Shown: positions 49,551-59,283 of the stretch, piece after piece
How the letters are laid out: each line of letters starts with the position of its first letter
How positions within the stretch are numbered: position 1 is the stretch's first letter
Assembly: GCA_030522415.1 (NCBI GenBank)
Contig: CM060125.1
Location: 27,855,167-27,919,166 of the forward strand
Direction of reading: 5' to 3'
DNA from: Channallabes apus
Lineage: Eukaryota > Chordata > Actinopteri > Siluriformes > Clariidae
DNA: 64,000 bases
Translations under genes and position numbers: made by a program
Notes under the pieces: generated by a model
What the model was told of the DNA's origin: nothing
The model's input: only the letters and a program-made list of their open reading frames with translations
The model's database searches: none

Positions 49551-49956
49551 TGTCATGCACACTCAGCCGCGACCGGCACCAGGACCCGGAAGTAAGGCGG
49601 TCGCGAAGCTGAAAGCATAAAAGGAAACAAGATGGCGCCGCACATCGCTCTGTCATTGAGTTAAGCCCATGTCTGTTCGGAATCGTTCCAGTATATGTGA
49701 GTACTCACTTTCTTGGCTATCTTTTCAGACTGAGTGTGTGTTTATAGGACGAGGGTTAGATTGTGTCTTTCCTGTGCTCATTGAGTGTGAGAGTCCTTAT
49801 AGTAAATCGCGTGATTATCCTGCCTGCTCGTGTTTATCCGCGTTTGGGTTTACCATTCACGCTACAGGGCTAACTGCTAAAGCTATCTGTTCATCCCGGT
49901 TTGTTCGTGACAGATAGCACGATCATTGTTCTGGTCATCCCGGTTAGTTCGTGACA
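49551..49956 (+). repeat. 5' LTR
   Basis: 406-bp long terminal repeat, TG...CA ended, with no difference from the 3' copy seen by eye. It contains a TATA-like box at 49617-49624, the predicted RNA start near 49647 and an 82-codon upstream reading frame (49669-49917). Confidence 0.96.
49617..49624 (+). promoter_or_regulatory. LTR TATA-like box
   Basis: ATAAAAGG, 29 nt upstream of GCTCTGTCATT at 49647. That spacing would place the RNA 5' end at the very sequence that is complementary to the primer-binding site, so the two predictions support each other. Confidence 0.65.
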
Positions 49957-49957
49957 G

Positions 49958-49968
49958 AATGACAGAGC
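49958..49968 (+). promoter_or_regulatory. Self-priming primer-binding site
   Basis: AATGACAGAGC starts 2 nt after the LTR end and is the exact reverse complement of GCTCTGTCATT at 49647-49657 in the LTR. Pairing stops after 11 bp on both sides. No TGG-type tRNA complement is present. In Tf1 the first 11 nt of the RNA fold back to prime reverse transcription (established knowledge). The gag start codon lies inside the site. Confidence 0.8.
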
Positions 49969-50999
49969 CAGCAGTAAACCCAGCGGATTACGCTCGCCTT
50001 CGCGGTGTGGTTGACCAGCATGCTTTGCTCATTAATGCGCTAACCGCGGAGCTCGATTCTCTGCGCCGGAGTGTCCGAGACACCGCGGCCTTGCGCCGCG
50101 AGGTCGCGGAGCTTAGGCAGGAGAACGCGGGCCTTCGGGCGGCGGTTAGTGGGCTGGCTAGCGGTCCGCCCGCCGCGTCGGTCGCGGCACCGCACCACCC
50201 CCCCCCCCCTTCTGACGTTTTTTTAGCTCTTCCAGATAAATGGGATGGCACGGATGGGAAATGCAGTGTGTTTTTAACATCGCTGGAACTGGTGTTTGAG
50301 TTCAATGCCACCAAGTACTCCACCGACCGGCTGCGCATTGCACTCCTCGTCTCGTTGCTATCAGGGCAGGCAGCAGAGTGGGCCACGGCAGTCTTACGCG
50401 CTGACACAGACACTGCGCATTCATACAATGAATTCACCCGTCAGCTCAAGCTAACATTTGAACATCCCGCGGGCGAGGTGGAGACCGACACAAAGCTCTA
50501 CCACCTGCGACAGGGAGGACTGTCCGTGAGTAGATATACCGCAGAGTTCCGGACCCTCGCTATCCAGACCTCCTGGGGAGACGCAGCTCTCCGGACGTCC
50601 TACTTCGAGGGGCTGGCTAATCGTATCAAAGACGAACTAGCCGGACGAGAGCTCCCAGCCACACTGGAGGGGCTAATCCAACTAGCCCTCAGGATCGATC
50701 AGCGCCTCCTCTCTCGTCCGAAGCCAGTACCTCGAACCCTGCCGCCACCATCCACTCATACCTACACTGCACCAAGACCACCACCCACCGTCACCACAGC
50801 TTTTCCTGGACATGTCGGATCTCCACCCCCTGCCGTGGTTGACACCGGAGCCGGGGAACCCATGCAACTAGGGCGCGCCTCCCTGACCGTGGCGGAACGC
50901 CAGAGACGTCACCGTGAGGGACTGTGCGCCTATTGCGGCTCAGCAGCGCACCACCGAGCCACCTGCCCGTCTCGTCCGGGAAACGCCCAGACCCGGTGA
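49959..50999 (+). CDS. gag: Retrotransposon Gag (capsid-nucleocapsid polyprotein)
   Basis: 346 codons from ATG at 49959, the first ATG after the LTR, inside the PBS; a longer in-frame form from 49926 would start within the LTR. Visible parts are an N-terminal leucine-zipper-like coiled coil (about residues 20-65), a proline-rich linker (about 72-85), a capsid-type helical region (about 90-250, containing the [12 protein letters not shown] and [15 protein letters not shown] blocks typical of sushi/PEG10-type Gag), a second Pro-rich linker, and one CCHC zinc knuckle with C323, C326, H331, C336. Gag would assemble the particle and bind element RNA. The frame is intact. Pol is reached by -1 frameshifting near the 3' end, where the slippery codons GGA AAC lie. 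Confidence 0.92.
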   Translation: MTEPAVNPADYARLRGVVDQHALLINALTAELDSLRRSVRDTAALRREVAELRQENAGLRAAVSGLASGPPAASVAAPHHPPPPSDVFLALPDKWDGTDGKCSVFLTSLELVFEFNATKYSTDRLRIALLVSLLSGQAAEWATAVLRADTDTAHSYNEFTRQLKLTFEHPAGEVETDTKLYHLRQGGLSVSRYTAEFRTLAIQTSWGDAALRTSYFEGLANRIKDELAGRELPATLEGLIQLALRIDQRLLSRPKPVPRTLPPPSTHTYTAPRPPPTVTTAFPGHVGSPPPAVVDTGAGEPMQLGRASLTVAERQRRHREGLCAYCGSAAHHRATCPSRPGNAQTR

Positions 51000-53899
51000 G
51001 AGATAGGAGAGACTCCCCGGGTACCATCCACCTCTCCGCCACCACCGATCACACCGCCACTCGACTCACGGTTCAGGTAACCCTCCACCTTGGCCACAAA
51101 CGGGTCAGAAGTGCCGCGTTCATCGATTCCGGTGCCGCGGGTAACTTCATTGACTCAACATACGCCAGAGAATTGGGGGTAAAGATTGAGGCGTTATCCC
51201 AGCCAATGAGAATCATCTCAGTCGACGGGCGGCCCCTCTCATCCAGCCCCATCACCCAGCAGACTCTACCCATCACTCTCGTCCTCGGCCAACATCAGGA
51301 GTCCATACAATTTCACCTCACACCCATATCATCTCCACCCATCATCCTCGGCTATCCCTGGCTCTTACAGCACGACCCACTCATCTCCTGGTCTCAGAAC
51401 CGGATCCTTCAATGGGGGCCGACCTGTACCGACTTATGCCTACAGGCCCAGGCTGGGACGTGTTCCAGGGAGTCCGAGGCCCCCGACGTCGACATCCAAG
51501 CCATTCCTCCACCATATCGAGACCTGGCTGAAGTGTTCTGTAAATGCCGGGCCAGCCACCTTCCACCTCACCGACCCTACGACCTAGCTATTGAACTCCA
51601 GCCAGGCTCCAGCCCCCCCCGCGGCCATCTCTACTCCCTCTCTACCAACGAGACCAAGGCTATGGAGGAGTATGTCACCAACGCTCTGCGAAACGGCACC
51701 ATCCGGCCCTCCTCTTCGCCGGCTGCCGCGGGATTCTTCTTCGTAAAGAAGAAAGGGGGCGAACTTCGTCCATGTGTCGACTATCGGGGGCTAAATAAGA
51801 TCACCATTCGGAATCGTCACCCTCTGCCTCTCACCAACTCAGCCCTGGACGCCCTCTCTGGTGCCACCATGTTCACTAAGTTGGACCTCCGGAGCGCCTA
51901 CAACTTGGTGCGCATCAGAGAGGGTGATGAGTGGAAGACAGCCTTCATCACCCCTACCGGACACTATGAGAGCCTGGTCATTCCATTTGGTCTCTGCAAC
52001 GCACCCTCGGCCTTCCAAGCCTTCATCAACGATGTCCTCCGGGACATGCTAGGCCGATGGGTGTTTGTTTATCTGGATGACATTTTAATTTATTCACGCA
52101 CCCCCACTGAACACACCAAACACGTTCGAGCTGTCCTTAAGAGATTGCTCGCCCACCAGCTGTACTGTAAGCTGGAAAAGTGTGCTTTTCACGAGCACTC
52201 CACCACGTTCCTGGGTTTTGTCATCTCGCCCCAGGGTGTGGCCATGGACCCGCAGAAGCTGGAGGTTGTACGTCACTGGCCCCTACCCAGGACACTCAAA
52301 CAGCTCCAACGCTTTCTCGGGTTTGCGAACTTTTATCGTCGCTTTATCCGGGGCTACAGTACAGTTGCAGCACCGCTCACTGCACTTACCAGGCTCTCCA
52401 ACAGTTCTTTTCGACTCAACCCTACCGCCATCTCAGCTTTTCATCAACTCTGTCATCTGTTCACCACCGCACCCATCCTGCTTCATCCAGATGCCAGCCA
52501 ACCATTCGTTGTGGAGGTGGACGCGTCGGAGGTGGGCGCCGGCGCTGTTCTCTCCCAACGAGGTCCAGACCAGAAGCTGCACCCCTGTGGCTTCTACTCC
52601 AAAAAATTTAACCCCACTCAGCAGCGATACGGTGTGGGGGACCGCGAACTGCTGGGCATAAAGTGGGCCTTGGAGGAGTGGCGTCACTGGCTCCAGGGCG
52701 CCAGTGAGCCATTCATCGTCTGGACGGACCACCAAAACTTGATCACCATCCGAAGTTTAAAGCAGTTAAACCCACGACAGGCACGGTGGGCACTGTTCTT
52801 CGAACAATTCAACTTCCACCTCTCGTACCGCCCGGGGTCGAAGAATACCAAGGCTGACGCCCTCTCTCGGCAACATGAGCGAGAGACGCCCCGGGCGGAC
52901 CCCGTGCCTGTCCTTCCACCTACCCGCATCATCGCACCCCTGCAGTGGAACCTGGAAACAAGGGTCCGCCAGGCACTGACCAAGGACCCAGCGCCGGCAG
53001 GTGTGCCGCCCGGACGGCTCTTCGTCCCCGAACGACTCCGAACGGAGGTCCTCCAGTGGGGCCATTCGTCACCCGTCGCAGGGCACCAGGGAAGCCGGAG
53101 AACCACCACCTTCATCGGCCGGGCTTTCTGGTGGCCCTCCATGAGGAGGGAAATCACCGAGTTCGTTCGGGCGTGCCCAATGTGTGCCAGGGCTAAGGAC
53201 ATTAATCAACCAACTCCAGGGGAACTCCAACCACTCCCAGTTCCCCGTCGACCCTGGTCCCACATTGCCGTGGATTTCATCACGGGCCTGCCGGATTCAG
53301 ATGGAAGAGACGTCATCCTGACCATAGTGGATCGCTTCTCCAAGGCAGTGCACCTGGTGGCCCTCGCCGGACTCCCGTCAGCGAAGGAGACAGCCGAGCT
53401 GATTTTGGAACACGTAGTCCGATTGCATGGGTTCCCAAAGGACATCGTCTCGGACAGAGGTCCCCAGTTCACCGCCCGGTTCTGGAAGGCCTTCTGCCGT
53501 CTGATCGATTCGTCCTGCAGTTTGTCTTCCGGCTTCCACACCTCACAGTTGAAACCATTCACCACCTCACCCATGGTTCCACCCACCCCCCCTGCTCCTC
53601 CTCCCCGAATCATTGACGGCGGTCCCGCCTACACCGTGCGACGGATCCTCGACTCGCGCCCTCGGGGCAGGGGCACCCAGTATCTGGTCGACTGGGAGGG
53701 CTACGGCCCCGAGGAGCGGTCCTGGGTTCCGGCTCGCTTCATCCTCGACTCCGGGCTCATTAGGGACTACCGTCACCGGGTATCCTCCACCCCTGGACCG
53801 TCCGGAGTCGGTCCTGGACGGGGGGGTACTGTCATGCACACTCAGCCGCGACCGGCACCAGGACCCGGAAGTAAGGCGGTCGCGAAGCTGAAAGCATAA
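50924..53899 (+). CDS. pol: Retrotransposon Pol (protease, RT, RNase H, integrase with chromodomain), internally deleted
   Basis: Frame -1 to gag, expressed by frameshift near 50984; residue numbers below count from the Met codon at 50924 (991 codons). Protease: FIDSGAAG with Asp68. Reverse transcriptase: [17 protein letters not shown] and the catalytic YLDD at 383-386, with LGF and NFYRRFI blocks after it. RNase H: about 530-660 ([28 protein letters not shown]). Integrase: H714, H721, C751, C754 zinc finger, then catalytic Asp784 and Asp844. The core breaks at about residue 872 (nt 53535-53540) and resumes in the chromodomain linker, so the third catalytic residue (Glu, expected near 880) is gone while the frame is kept. 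Chromodomain: about 901-945 (YLVDWEGYG). The last 23 codons lie in the 3' LTR. Probably 150-200 residues shorter than intact relatives (family estimate). Confidence 0.92.
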   Translation: MRLLRLSSAPPSHLPVSSGKRPDPVRDRRDSPGTIHLSATTDHTATRLTVQVTLHLGHKRVRSAAFIDSGAAGNFIDSTYARELGVKIEALSQPMRIISVDGRPLSSSPITQQTLPITLVLGQHQESIQFHLTPISSPPIILGYPWLLQHDPLISWSQNRILQWGPTCTDLCLQAQAGTCSRESEAPDVDIQAIPPPYRDLAEVFCKCRASHLPPHRPYDLAIELQPGSSPPRGHLYSLSTNETKAMEEYVTNALRNGTIRPSSSPAAAGFFFVKKKGGELRPCVDYRGLNKITIRNRHPLPLTNSALDALSGATMFTKLDLRSAYNLVRIREGDEWKTAFITPTGHYESLVIPFGLCNAPSAFQAFINDVLRDMLGRWVFVYLDDILIYSRTPTEHTKHVRAVLKRLLAHQLYCKLEKCAFHEHSTTFLGFVISPQGVAMDPQKLEVVRHWPLPRTLKQLQRFLGFANFYRRFIRGYSTVAAPLTALTRLSNSSFRLNPTAISAFHQLCHLFTTAPILLHPDASQPFVVEVDASEVGAGAVLSQRGPDQKLHPCGFYSKKFNPTQQRYGVGDRELLGIKWALEEWRHWLQGASEPFIVWTDHQNLITIRSLKQLNPRQARWALFFEQFNFHLSYRPGSKNTKADALSRQHERETPRADPVPVLPPTRIIAPLQWNLETRVRQALTKDPAPAGVPPGRLFVPERLRTEVLQWGHSSPVAGHQGSRRTTTFIGRAFWWPSMRREITEFVRACPMCARAKDINQPTPGELQPLPVPRRPWSHIAVDFITGLPDSDGRDVILTIVDRFSKAVHLVALAGLPSAKETAELILEHVVRLHGFPKDIVSDRGPQFTARFWKAFCRLIDSSCSLSSGFHTSQLKPFTTSPMVPPTPPAPPPRIIDGGPAYTVRRILDSRPRGRGTQYLVDWEGYGPEERSWVPARFILDSGLIRDYRHRVSSTPGPSGVGPGRGGTVMHTQPRPAPGPGSKAVAKLKA
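50978..51037 (+). promoter_or_regulatory. -1 ribosomal frameshift signal (G_GGA_AAC heptamer plus H-type pseudoknot)
   Basis: The heptamer GGGAAAC (50978-50984) lies in register with gag codons GGA AAC. After a 6-nt spacer, ACCCGG (50991-50996) can pair with CCGGGT (51017-51022), and loop bases GGAGAG (51006-51011) with CTCTCC (51032-51037), giving an H-type pseudoknot of two 6-bp stems. The gag stop TGA (50997-50999) follows stem 1's 5' strand. The same heptamer is used by mammalian PEG10 (established). Confidence 0.85.
53816..53826 (+). promoter_or_regulatory. Polypurine tract
   Basis: GGACGGGGGGG directly before TAC and the 3' LTR, the expected position for the plus-strand primer. It is translated as part of the open pol frame. 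Confidence 0.7.
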
Positions 53900-54235
53900 A
53901 AGGAAACAAGATGGCGCCGCACATCGCTCTGTCATTGAGTTAAGCCCATGTCTGTTCGGAATCGTTCCAGTATATGTGAGTACTCACTTTCTTGGCTATC
54001 TTTTCAGACTGAGTGTGTGTTTATAGGACGAGGGTTAGATTGTGTCTTTCCTGTGCTCATTGAGTGTGAGAGTCCTTATAGTAAATCGCGTGATTATCCT
54101 GCCTGCTCGTGTTTATCCGCGTTTGGGTTTACCATTCACGCTACAGGGCTAACTGCTAAAGCTATCTGTTCATCCCGGTTTGTTCGTGACAGATAGCACG
54201 ATCATTGTTCTGGTCATCCCGGTTAGTTCGTGACA
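53830..54235 (+). repeat. 3' LTR
   Basis: 406-bp long terminal repeat lying exactly 4279 bp from the 5' copy. The pol frame crosses the boundary and stops inside it at 53899. It is followed by the right GAAAG duplication, then an unrelated LINE-like fragment. Confidence 0.96.
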
Positions 54236-54240
54236 GAAAG

Positions 54241-54700
54241 TGAGTCAGGGTTTTGTTTGCATTGTGTGATGGGACACTGGAGCGGAAAAATCAGAGCAGC
54301 AGGGTTGGTATTGCAGTTGCTTTACTGCACCGTCATGGTGAAAAGACAAATGCAAAGCTCTCAATCCTAGCCTCACCTACGGTCATGAGCAAAAGGACAA
54401 GATTGTGGATAAAAACGGCCAAAATGGGTTTTCTCAGAAGGGTATTTGGCTTTTCTCTTAGAGATAGGATGAGAAGCTCAGTCATCTGTGGAAAGGAGTC
54501 TGTTGAGGTGGATTGGGCATCTACAGTAGTAAGGATGTCACCTGGGGGTACATTCAGCTGGGAGGAGGCCACAGGGCAGACCAAGGACTAGGTGGAGAGA
54601 TGGTATCTTCACACTGGCCTGGGAACGCCTCGGGATCCCCCAGTCAGAGTTAGCGAAGATGATTGGGGAAAGGGAAATTTAGCGGTTGAAGATGGATGGA
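54241..54700 (+). mobile_element. LINE 3' fragment (Rex-type)
   Basis: GCCTGGGAACGCCTCGGGAT, then CCCCCAGTCAGAGTTAGCGA and a GATGGATGGATG tail are the recognisable 3' end of a fish Rex-type non-LTR element; whether Rex1 or Rex3 is not certain. It flanks the retrotransposon on the right. Confidence 0.55.
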
Positions 54701-54996
54701 TGCAGTTTTGTCTCTCATAACTATAAGTCTATTATTCCCGGTGTGACTTGAACACCCCTCATACTGTACATGGCGATGTTGGCAGAACATAAAGCCATCC
54801 ATACAGCCAGCAGCTACAGTACATTTTAGATAATGTGTTAAAAAACCTGCGTAATAAAATTGTTTGAGTTTGTAACATTTCATACAAATTAACAAAGATT
54901 ACCGACCAAGTCTAGCCTTCAGGTTTTTTTTTGTTTCCCTAGAATGAATGCATTTGATAAACATTTTTTTTTTTGCACCATATCCATAGTCTTTAG

Positions 54997-55462
54997 CAGA
55001 TGTGTCAAGTAACGAAGTACAAATACTTCGTTACCTTACTTAAGTAGAAATTTTGGGTATCTATACTTTACTGGAGTAATTATTTTTCAGCCGACTTTTT
55101 ACTTCTACTCCTTACATTTTTAAGCAATTATCTGTACTTTCTACTCCTTACATTTTAAAAATAGCCTCGTTACTCTATTTTTATGATCAGAACGCGCAAC
55201 CCCCCCGGTCACATGATAAGAACGCGCACAACGCCCGCCCTCCCCCCCCCGTCACATGATCAGAAAGCGAGACCTTAATGCTTTTGCCGCCCCTCACGGT
55301 ACTTTTACTTTTATACTTCAAGTAGTTTTGAAACCAGTACTTTTAAACTTTTACTTAAGTAAAAAGCTTGGGTTGATACTTCAACTTCTAAAGAATTATT
55401 TTTGAACCCTAGTATCTATACTTCTACTCAAGTAATGAATGTGAATACTTTTGACACCACTG
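54997..55462 (+). mobile_element. hAT-type MITE with perfect 8-bp target duplication, next to a ccdc172 exon
   Basis: 466 bp bounded by imperfect terminal inverted repeats (CAGATGTGTCAAGTA and, from the right end, CAGTGGTGTCAAAAGTA) and flanked by GTCTTTAG at 54989-54996 and 55463-55470. No coding capacity. The 8-bp duplication and CAG...CTG ends are hAT hallmarks. A partial inverted copy of the same family is at 48391-48490. Confidence 0.9.
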
Positions 55463-55491
55463 GTCTTTAGATACAGTTTTCTCTCTTTCAG

Positions 55492-55577
55492 TAAAATCAG
55501 CCATCACCAAGGCTGCGGTAAAAATCAAGTCTTTTACAGAAAATCTGAAGCAGGCGCGTACTGAACTGGAAGAGAAG
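55492..55577 (+). CDS. ccdc172: ccdc172-like coiled-coil protein, internal exon A
   Basis: An 86-nt exon after acceptor ttttctctctttcag and before donor GAGAAG|gtcagt. Reading two bases of a split codon and then 28 codons gives KSAITKAAVKIKSFTENLKQ and on to ELEEK, a charged helix. It aligns with the CCDC172 segment [20 protein letters not shown] (from memory of the human protein). CCDC172 is a testis-enriched coiled-coil protein reported to bind TEKT2 of sperm flagella; its function in fish is not known to me. The preceding exon must end in phase 1 and was not found. A hAT MITE ends only 29 bp upstream of this exon, so the branch point may lie at its edge. The gene is plus strand, head to head with gfra1. 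Confidence 0.78.
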
Positions 55578-56800
55578 GTCAGTCCACTTCATCACTTTTT
55601 GTTCAGAGTTCAAAATAACTTTTTCAAATCAATTTTAGCTTATGAGTTTTTGTGTGGAATGCAGTCAATTCATTGGCAATAAATGCAATCCCAGTACTGT
55701 CATAACATTTGCAGTTTCGAAAGCATGGGCATTAGTAGTACATGCTCAGGATCCATTCGTACAGTAGTTATTTTACCATAGTTTCCACAAAGCTTCTTTA
55801 AAAGAAAAGAAAAGAACTTGCACAATTGTACCCAGGGGTCCTGTTACTCCTGCATGTGCACGATCTGTATCCTCCTGTACAACATTTGCATTATGTTTAA
55901 TCTTAGTACCTGATTGGATTGGAATATAATTCACATTTCATTCAATTTCAGATGTGCTTCAGATCTCAGCTTCATTAATGAACCTAAAAAAATAACTGAA
56001 AGAAAAAAGGAAATGACTTTTCTTAAATTTTTTTCCTTTAAAAAAGTAAATTATTAATCTATAAAATATATAATCTGAAAAGATATCATGGACTAATGAG
56101 TAGTGACAATAATATCTCTACTATAACTGTAATCTGAGATCTTTTTTTATGAGACGTGATCTATACAGGGGGATTAATCTATGAAAATATTAGATGTAAA
56201 TTAAAGATTGAACCAGTACAAAAATCTAACCACTAAGTCATGTGTATGTTAATCTTGTAAATATTACTTAAAACATATTATTGAATTTCAGGCAACATTC
56301 ATTACGATCCTGAAATGCTCTCATTACGTTGTCCAGCCGCACTAATCAGTCGCATTACTGCTAAGCAGCGATCAGAGCAGGTTCAGCAGGATTCTAGTTT
56401 ATTTCTCACCTCCATGTACAGTATCCTGGTAAGAGGGGTTGATTTATTTTATGACCGAAACTGTTCATCTATTTGGAGAGCTTCATTAAAGATGAGGACG
56501 ATCGATGGGATGCTGCAGAGGAAAATCAATCGCTTGTTTCCGCCGGATTACATTAGTCGGGGTTAAACCTTCTGAGAACCTGGGTTGCTCTCTTGTCGCC
56601 GTGACAGACGTGTGTTCTACACGAGGGTTCGTTTTGTACTGTAACTGCGGCACGAATTATATAAATGACAAGATAGAAATATCGAATGCACCATAATTGG
56701 TTTGTATAATGCAACAGAACTTCTACTTAATTGTTGGTCAAATTTCTCATCTTAATGCTTTCCACAGGCTCTTTCACAAGAAGCAGTATGACAAGGAGGC

Positions 56801-56834
<34 letters not shown>

Positions 56835-57114
56835 CTATAGATGGCAATTAGCGGGCGTTTCCTCATGCAAATGTATCTGGCCATGCAAAAATAGAGCGAG
56901 GTCAAATGAAATGGATTTTTTACGTGTTCATTTTTTGCCACTGTGCATGCTTTATTTCAAGTTTATTTACATTTTTAGTCTTAATAATAAATTAATTTGG
57001 TAGATTTTATACATTCAACTCAATATTTCACTCAACGTTTATTTTAAACTTCAAAATGTATTTTCATGGATTAGTACATATTTAAAACTTCACTCAAGAA
57101 ATTAAATATCTCAC
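55578..57114. other. ccdc172 intron; no further exon confirmed
   Basis: AT-rich. An exon-like frame at 56291-56423 was considered and rejected. Contains (TA)n at 56803. Confidence 0.5.
56803..56830 (+). repeat. (TA)n microsatellite
   Basis: Perfect TA run. Confidence 0.95.
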
Positions 57115-57315
57115 TCCGGGTCAAGGGTTTCGATTACTGCCTCAGGTCTGTGTGTGAGTGAGTGTGTGTATATGAGAGTGTATTGAGTTTGCATGTTCTC
57201 CAGGTGGATTGTGGGTTTCCTCTGGGTACTTTGTTTTTCTTTTAATTGTAGTGTGCGTGGGCCTGTGTGCCCTGGCCCTGGATTGATTGGCACCCAATCC
57301 TCACCCTGACCTTGT
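57115..57315 (+). mobile_element. Degenerate SINE copy
   Basis: Plus-orientation remnant: GGGTTTCGATTACTGCC at the box B position, then TTTGCATGTTCTCCAGGTGG and GATTGATTGGCACCCAATCC. Strongly diverged, with no duplication visible. Confidence 0.65.
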
Positions 57316-57319
57316 ACAG

Positions 57320-57850
57320 CAGGCATCACATGGTGGACCGCGGTCCGGATTCTGACCGTTCTATCTGGATCCTGATGCTTTTCTGATAAATGAAAATAAT
57401 TAAAATGCCTGTAATCTAGTGCGTTTCCCTTGAGGTGGGAGTGGCTATAGGCGTCACTCAGCAGAGCTGATTAATGCTATTTAATGTGTATAAAGAGAGT
57501 ATGTGGATGAAAGTGTGGGAAAGAAAAATTACACAGCATGGTCTACTCCAAGAAAAGGAAAGTAGACCATGAAAACGGAACCTTCAAAGATGATTAGTAT
57601 ATGTTTATTCTTCCTGCGGGAAGTTTAAAACAAGTTTGTCTCATAAGCTCTGAAAATGTGCCAGTACGAGATAAACCACAAGTCGTTTCAGCGAACGTAT
57701 CCGCAGCAGTCCAATGTAAGGGCGTGTAAAATACCCAGACTGAGAGCCCGGTGTGACGGAACAAACAGAGTTCTATTGCGTTCATTTAGAGCCCAGCAGC
57801 GTGCAAATAAATATTCACCAAAAAAATTATTAAAGATTGCTGTTTGTTTT
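57320..57850 (+). pseudogene. Charlie/ZBED-type hAT transposase remnant
   Basis: Starts CAGGCATCACATGGTGGACC with GCGGTCCGGAT as in Charlie-like hAT ends. At about 57546 a frame gives SKKRKVDHENGTFKDD before a stop, the start of the hAT transposase/GTF2IRD2-type region, and then CLI, where the BED finger should be. Stops break the frame. It lies in the first large visible ccdc172 intron. Confidence 0.6.
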
Positions 57851-58403
57851 CCATAAAAGTGCAAGGAAATATACATGGCCATCAAAGTTTAACCTTTCCA
57901 CATGTTTACTGTACTTACTGAAAATAAATATTATTGAAATGCTATGGAAATTTTAAATTGATTATTTTTATAGACTTTTACTGCAATTACTGCATATATA
58001 CTGTAGAGATCTGAATCCTAACACAAACATGAAATTAGGACCTAAAAGAAAAAGAAAGCTAAAAGAAAGTTTTATTGACTGGACCTTCTTGTATTTTTAA
58101 TTTAGTACCCCTGCTGTACAGAATAAGCCAGATAGAGAATGAATGAATGAATGAATGGTCATGTTCAGGACCTGGCTACTCATTCTCTACACGCTTTAGC
58201 TAATCCATATAGTTAAAATGCTTGCATTTGATAAACATTACTTGTTTTAATGTTGATTTACATTATTGTTTTATGTTTATCCATGTGAGCAAGTTTATAG
58301 TTTATAAATTGACTTGTGTACTACAAATAGATGACAAGTGTTTATATAAAATGTAAGATAATGCCTTTGTGACTACGATCGTTACTGTACAGTATATACA
58401 ACA

Positions 58404-58752
58404 TTCATTCATTCATTTTCTATACCGCTTTATCCTTATATACAGGGTCGCGGGGACCTGGAGCCTATCCCAGGAAACTTAGGGCACAAGGCGGGTTACA
58501 CCCTGGACAGGGTGCCAATCCATCGCAGGTCACACACACATTCACACACTACGGGCAATTTAGGAACGCCAATTAGCCTAACCTGCATGTCTTTGGGAAG
58601 AAACCGGAGTACCCGGAGGAAACCCACCAAGCACGGGGAGAACATGCAAACTCCATGTACACAGAGACGGGAATCGAACCTGGCCGGGGAATCGAACCCG
58701 GACCCTGGAGGTGCAAGGCGACAGTGCTAACCACTACACCACCGCGCCGCCT
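58404..58752 (-). mobile_element. tRNA-derived SINE, near full-length copy
   Basis: 11-bp duplication TATATACAACA at 58393-58403 and 58753-58763. A few short internal deletions compared with 9658-10036. It lies in the ccdc172 intron between exons A and B. Confidence 0.88.
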
Positions 58753-59144
58753 TATATACAACACTGATGTTTTAAAGTTAGATAGAGTTCAACATCTTCC
58801 TTGTTTCAGTAGAAATGTTATGTAAGGGCATCGAGTAGATTCGACTATTATTTTCAGAGTGCATTTTTTCCCCCTCCTCGAATTATGGGAACAATTACCT
58901 AAAGAGCGCTTTCACACTCGACTGACCTGATTAAAAAACAAACAAACAACAAAAACACTGCAGTATGCTTCTTGACAATCCTTGCTCCAGAAACAAATCG
59001 ACCTCCAAAGAAAATGATAGGATTCAGAGTTGCACACACCATTGGCATAAAACTGCTGCCCCTGCTAAGCTCAATAATAATAACAATCTAAACAAGGTGT
59101 GTTGATTAACCAAGTGGAATGTCAGAGTTTCGCGTGATGTAAAG

Positions 59145-59283
59145 ATACGACTCTGTTCACCGGCTCGGCTCGAGTCTGAAATGAAGCTGCACCTCAGTTT
59201 GATCAAGAGGCAACAACAAGAACTGAAAAAGAAGAAAGAGGACTTGTTGGAGCAACAGAATGGGCTCAGACGGGAAATGGTGC
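59145..59283 (+). CDS. ccdc172: ccdc172-like coiled-coil protein, internal exon B
   Basis: Open frame from about 59145 encoding RLESEMKLHLSLIKRQQQEL and then a Lys/Glu-rich stretch ending NGLRREM, a coiled-coil segment equivalent to the CCDC172 part after LESK. The acceptor is weak (gatgtaaag|ATA), chosen because exon A ends in phase 0 and this is the AG that keeps the frame open; another AG at 59124 runs into a stop in phase 0. Two donors are possible: gtgcgt at 59280 leaves phase 0, while gtacag at 59284 leaves phase 1. Only the second fits the next exon, so it is used here. Coding identity is fairly sure; exact edges are not. The 3.6-kb intron before it contains a hAT remnant and two SINEs. 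Confidence 0.65.

Larger units (their letters stand above)
49551..54235 (+). mobile_element. Young Ty3/gypsy chromovirus-type LTR retrotransposon (Tf1/sushi-like), integrase-deleted copy
   Basis: A complete two-LTR element flanked by the 5-bp duplication GAAAG (49546-49550 and 54236-54240). The LTRs begin TGTCATG, end CGTGACA, are 406 bp and look identical, so insertion was recent. It is much more GC-rich than its surroundings. Order is 5' LTR, self-priming PBS, gag, -1 frameshift signal, protease, reverse transcriptase, RNase H, integrase with a C-terminal chromodomain, polypurine tract, 3' LTR. The chromodomain and self-primed PBS place it with fish sushi-like elements, the lineage from which mammalian PEG10/RTL genes descend (established knowledge). 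An in-frame deletion in the integrase makes this copy non-autonomous. Confidence 0.96.

Noticed and set aside
49669..49917. 82-codon frame, repeated at 53948-54196, as a separate gene
   Set aside because: Identical in both LTRs and part of them; at most an upstream frame.
52182..53935. Long frames on both strands inside the retrotransposon other than gag and pol
   Set aside because: Shadows of the GC-rich pol frame; no domain similarity.
56291..56423. Exon-like segment with ttgaatttcag acceptor and gtaaga donor, open in one frame
   Set aside because: The open frame needs a phase-1 entry, but the preceding ccdc172 exon ends in phase 0. The peptide resembles nothing in CCDC172. Kept as a possible cryptic exon only.
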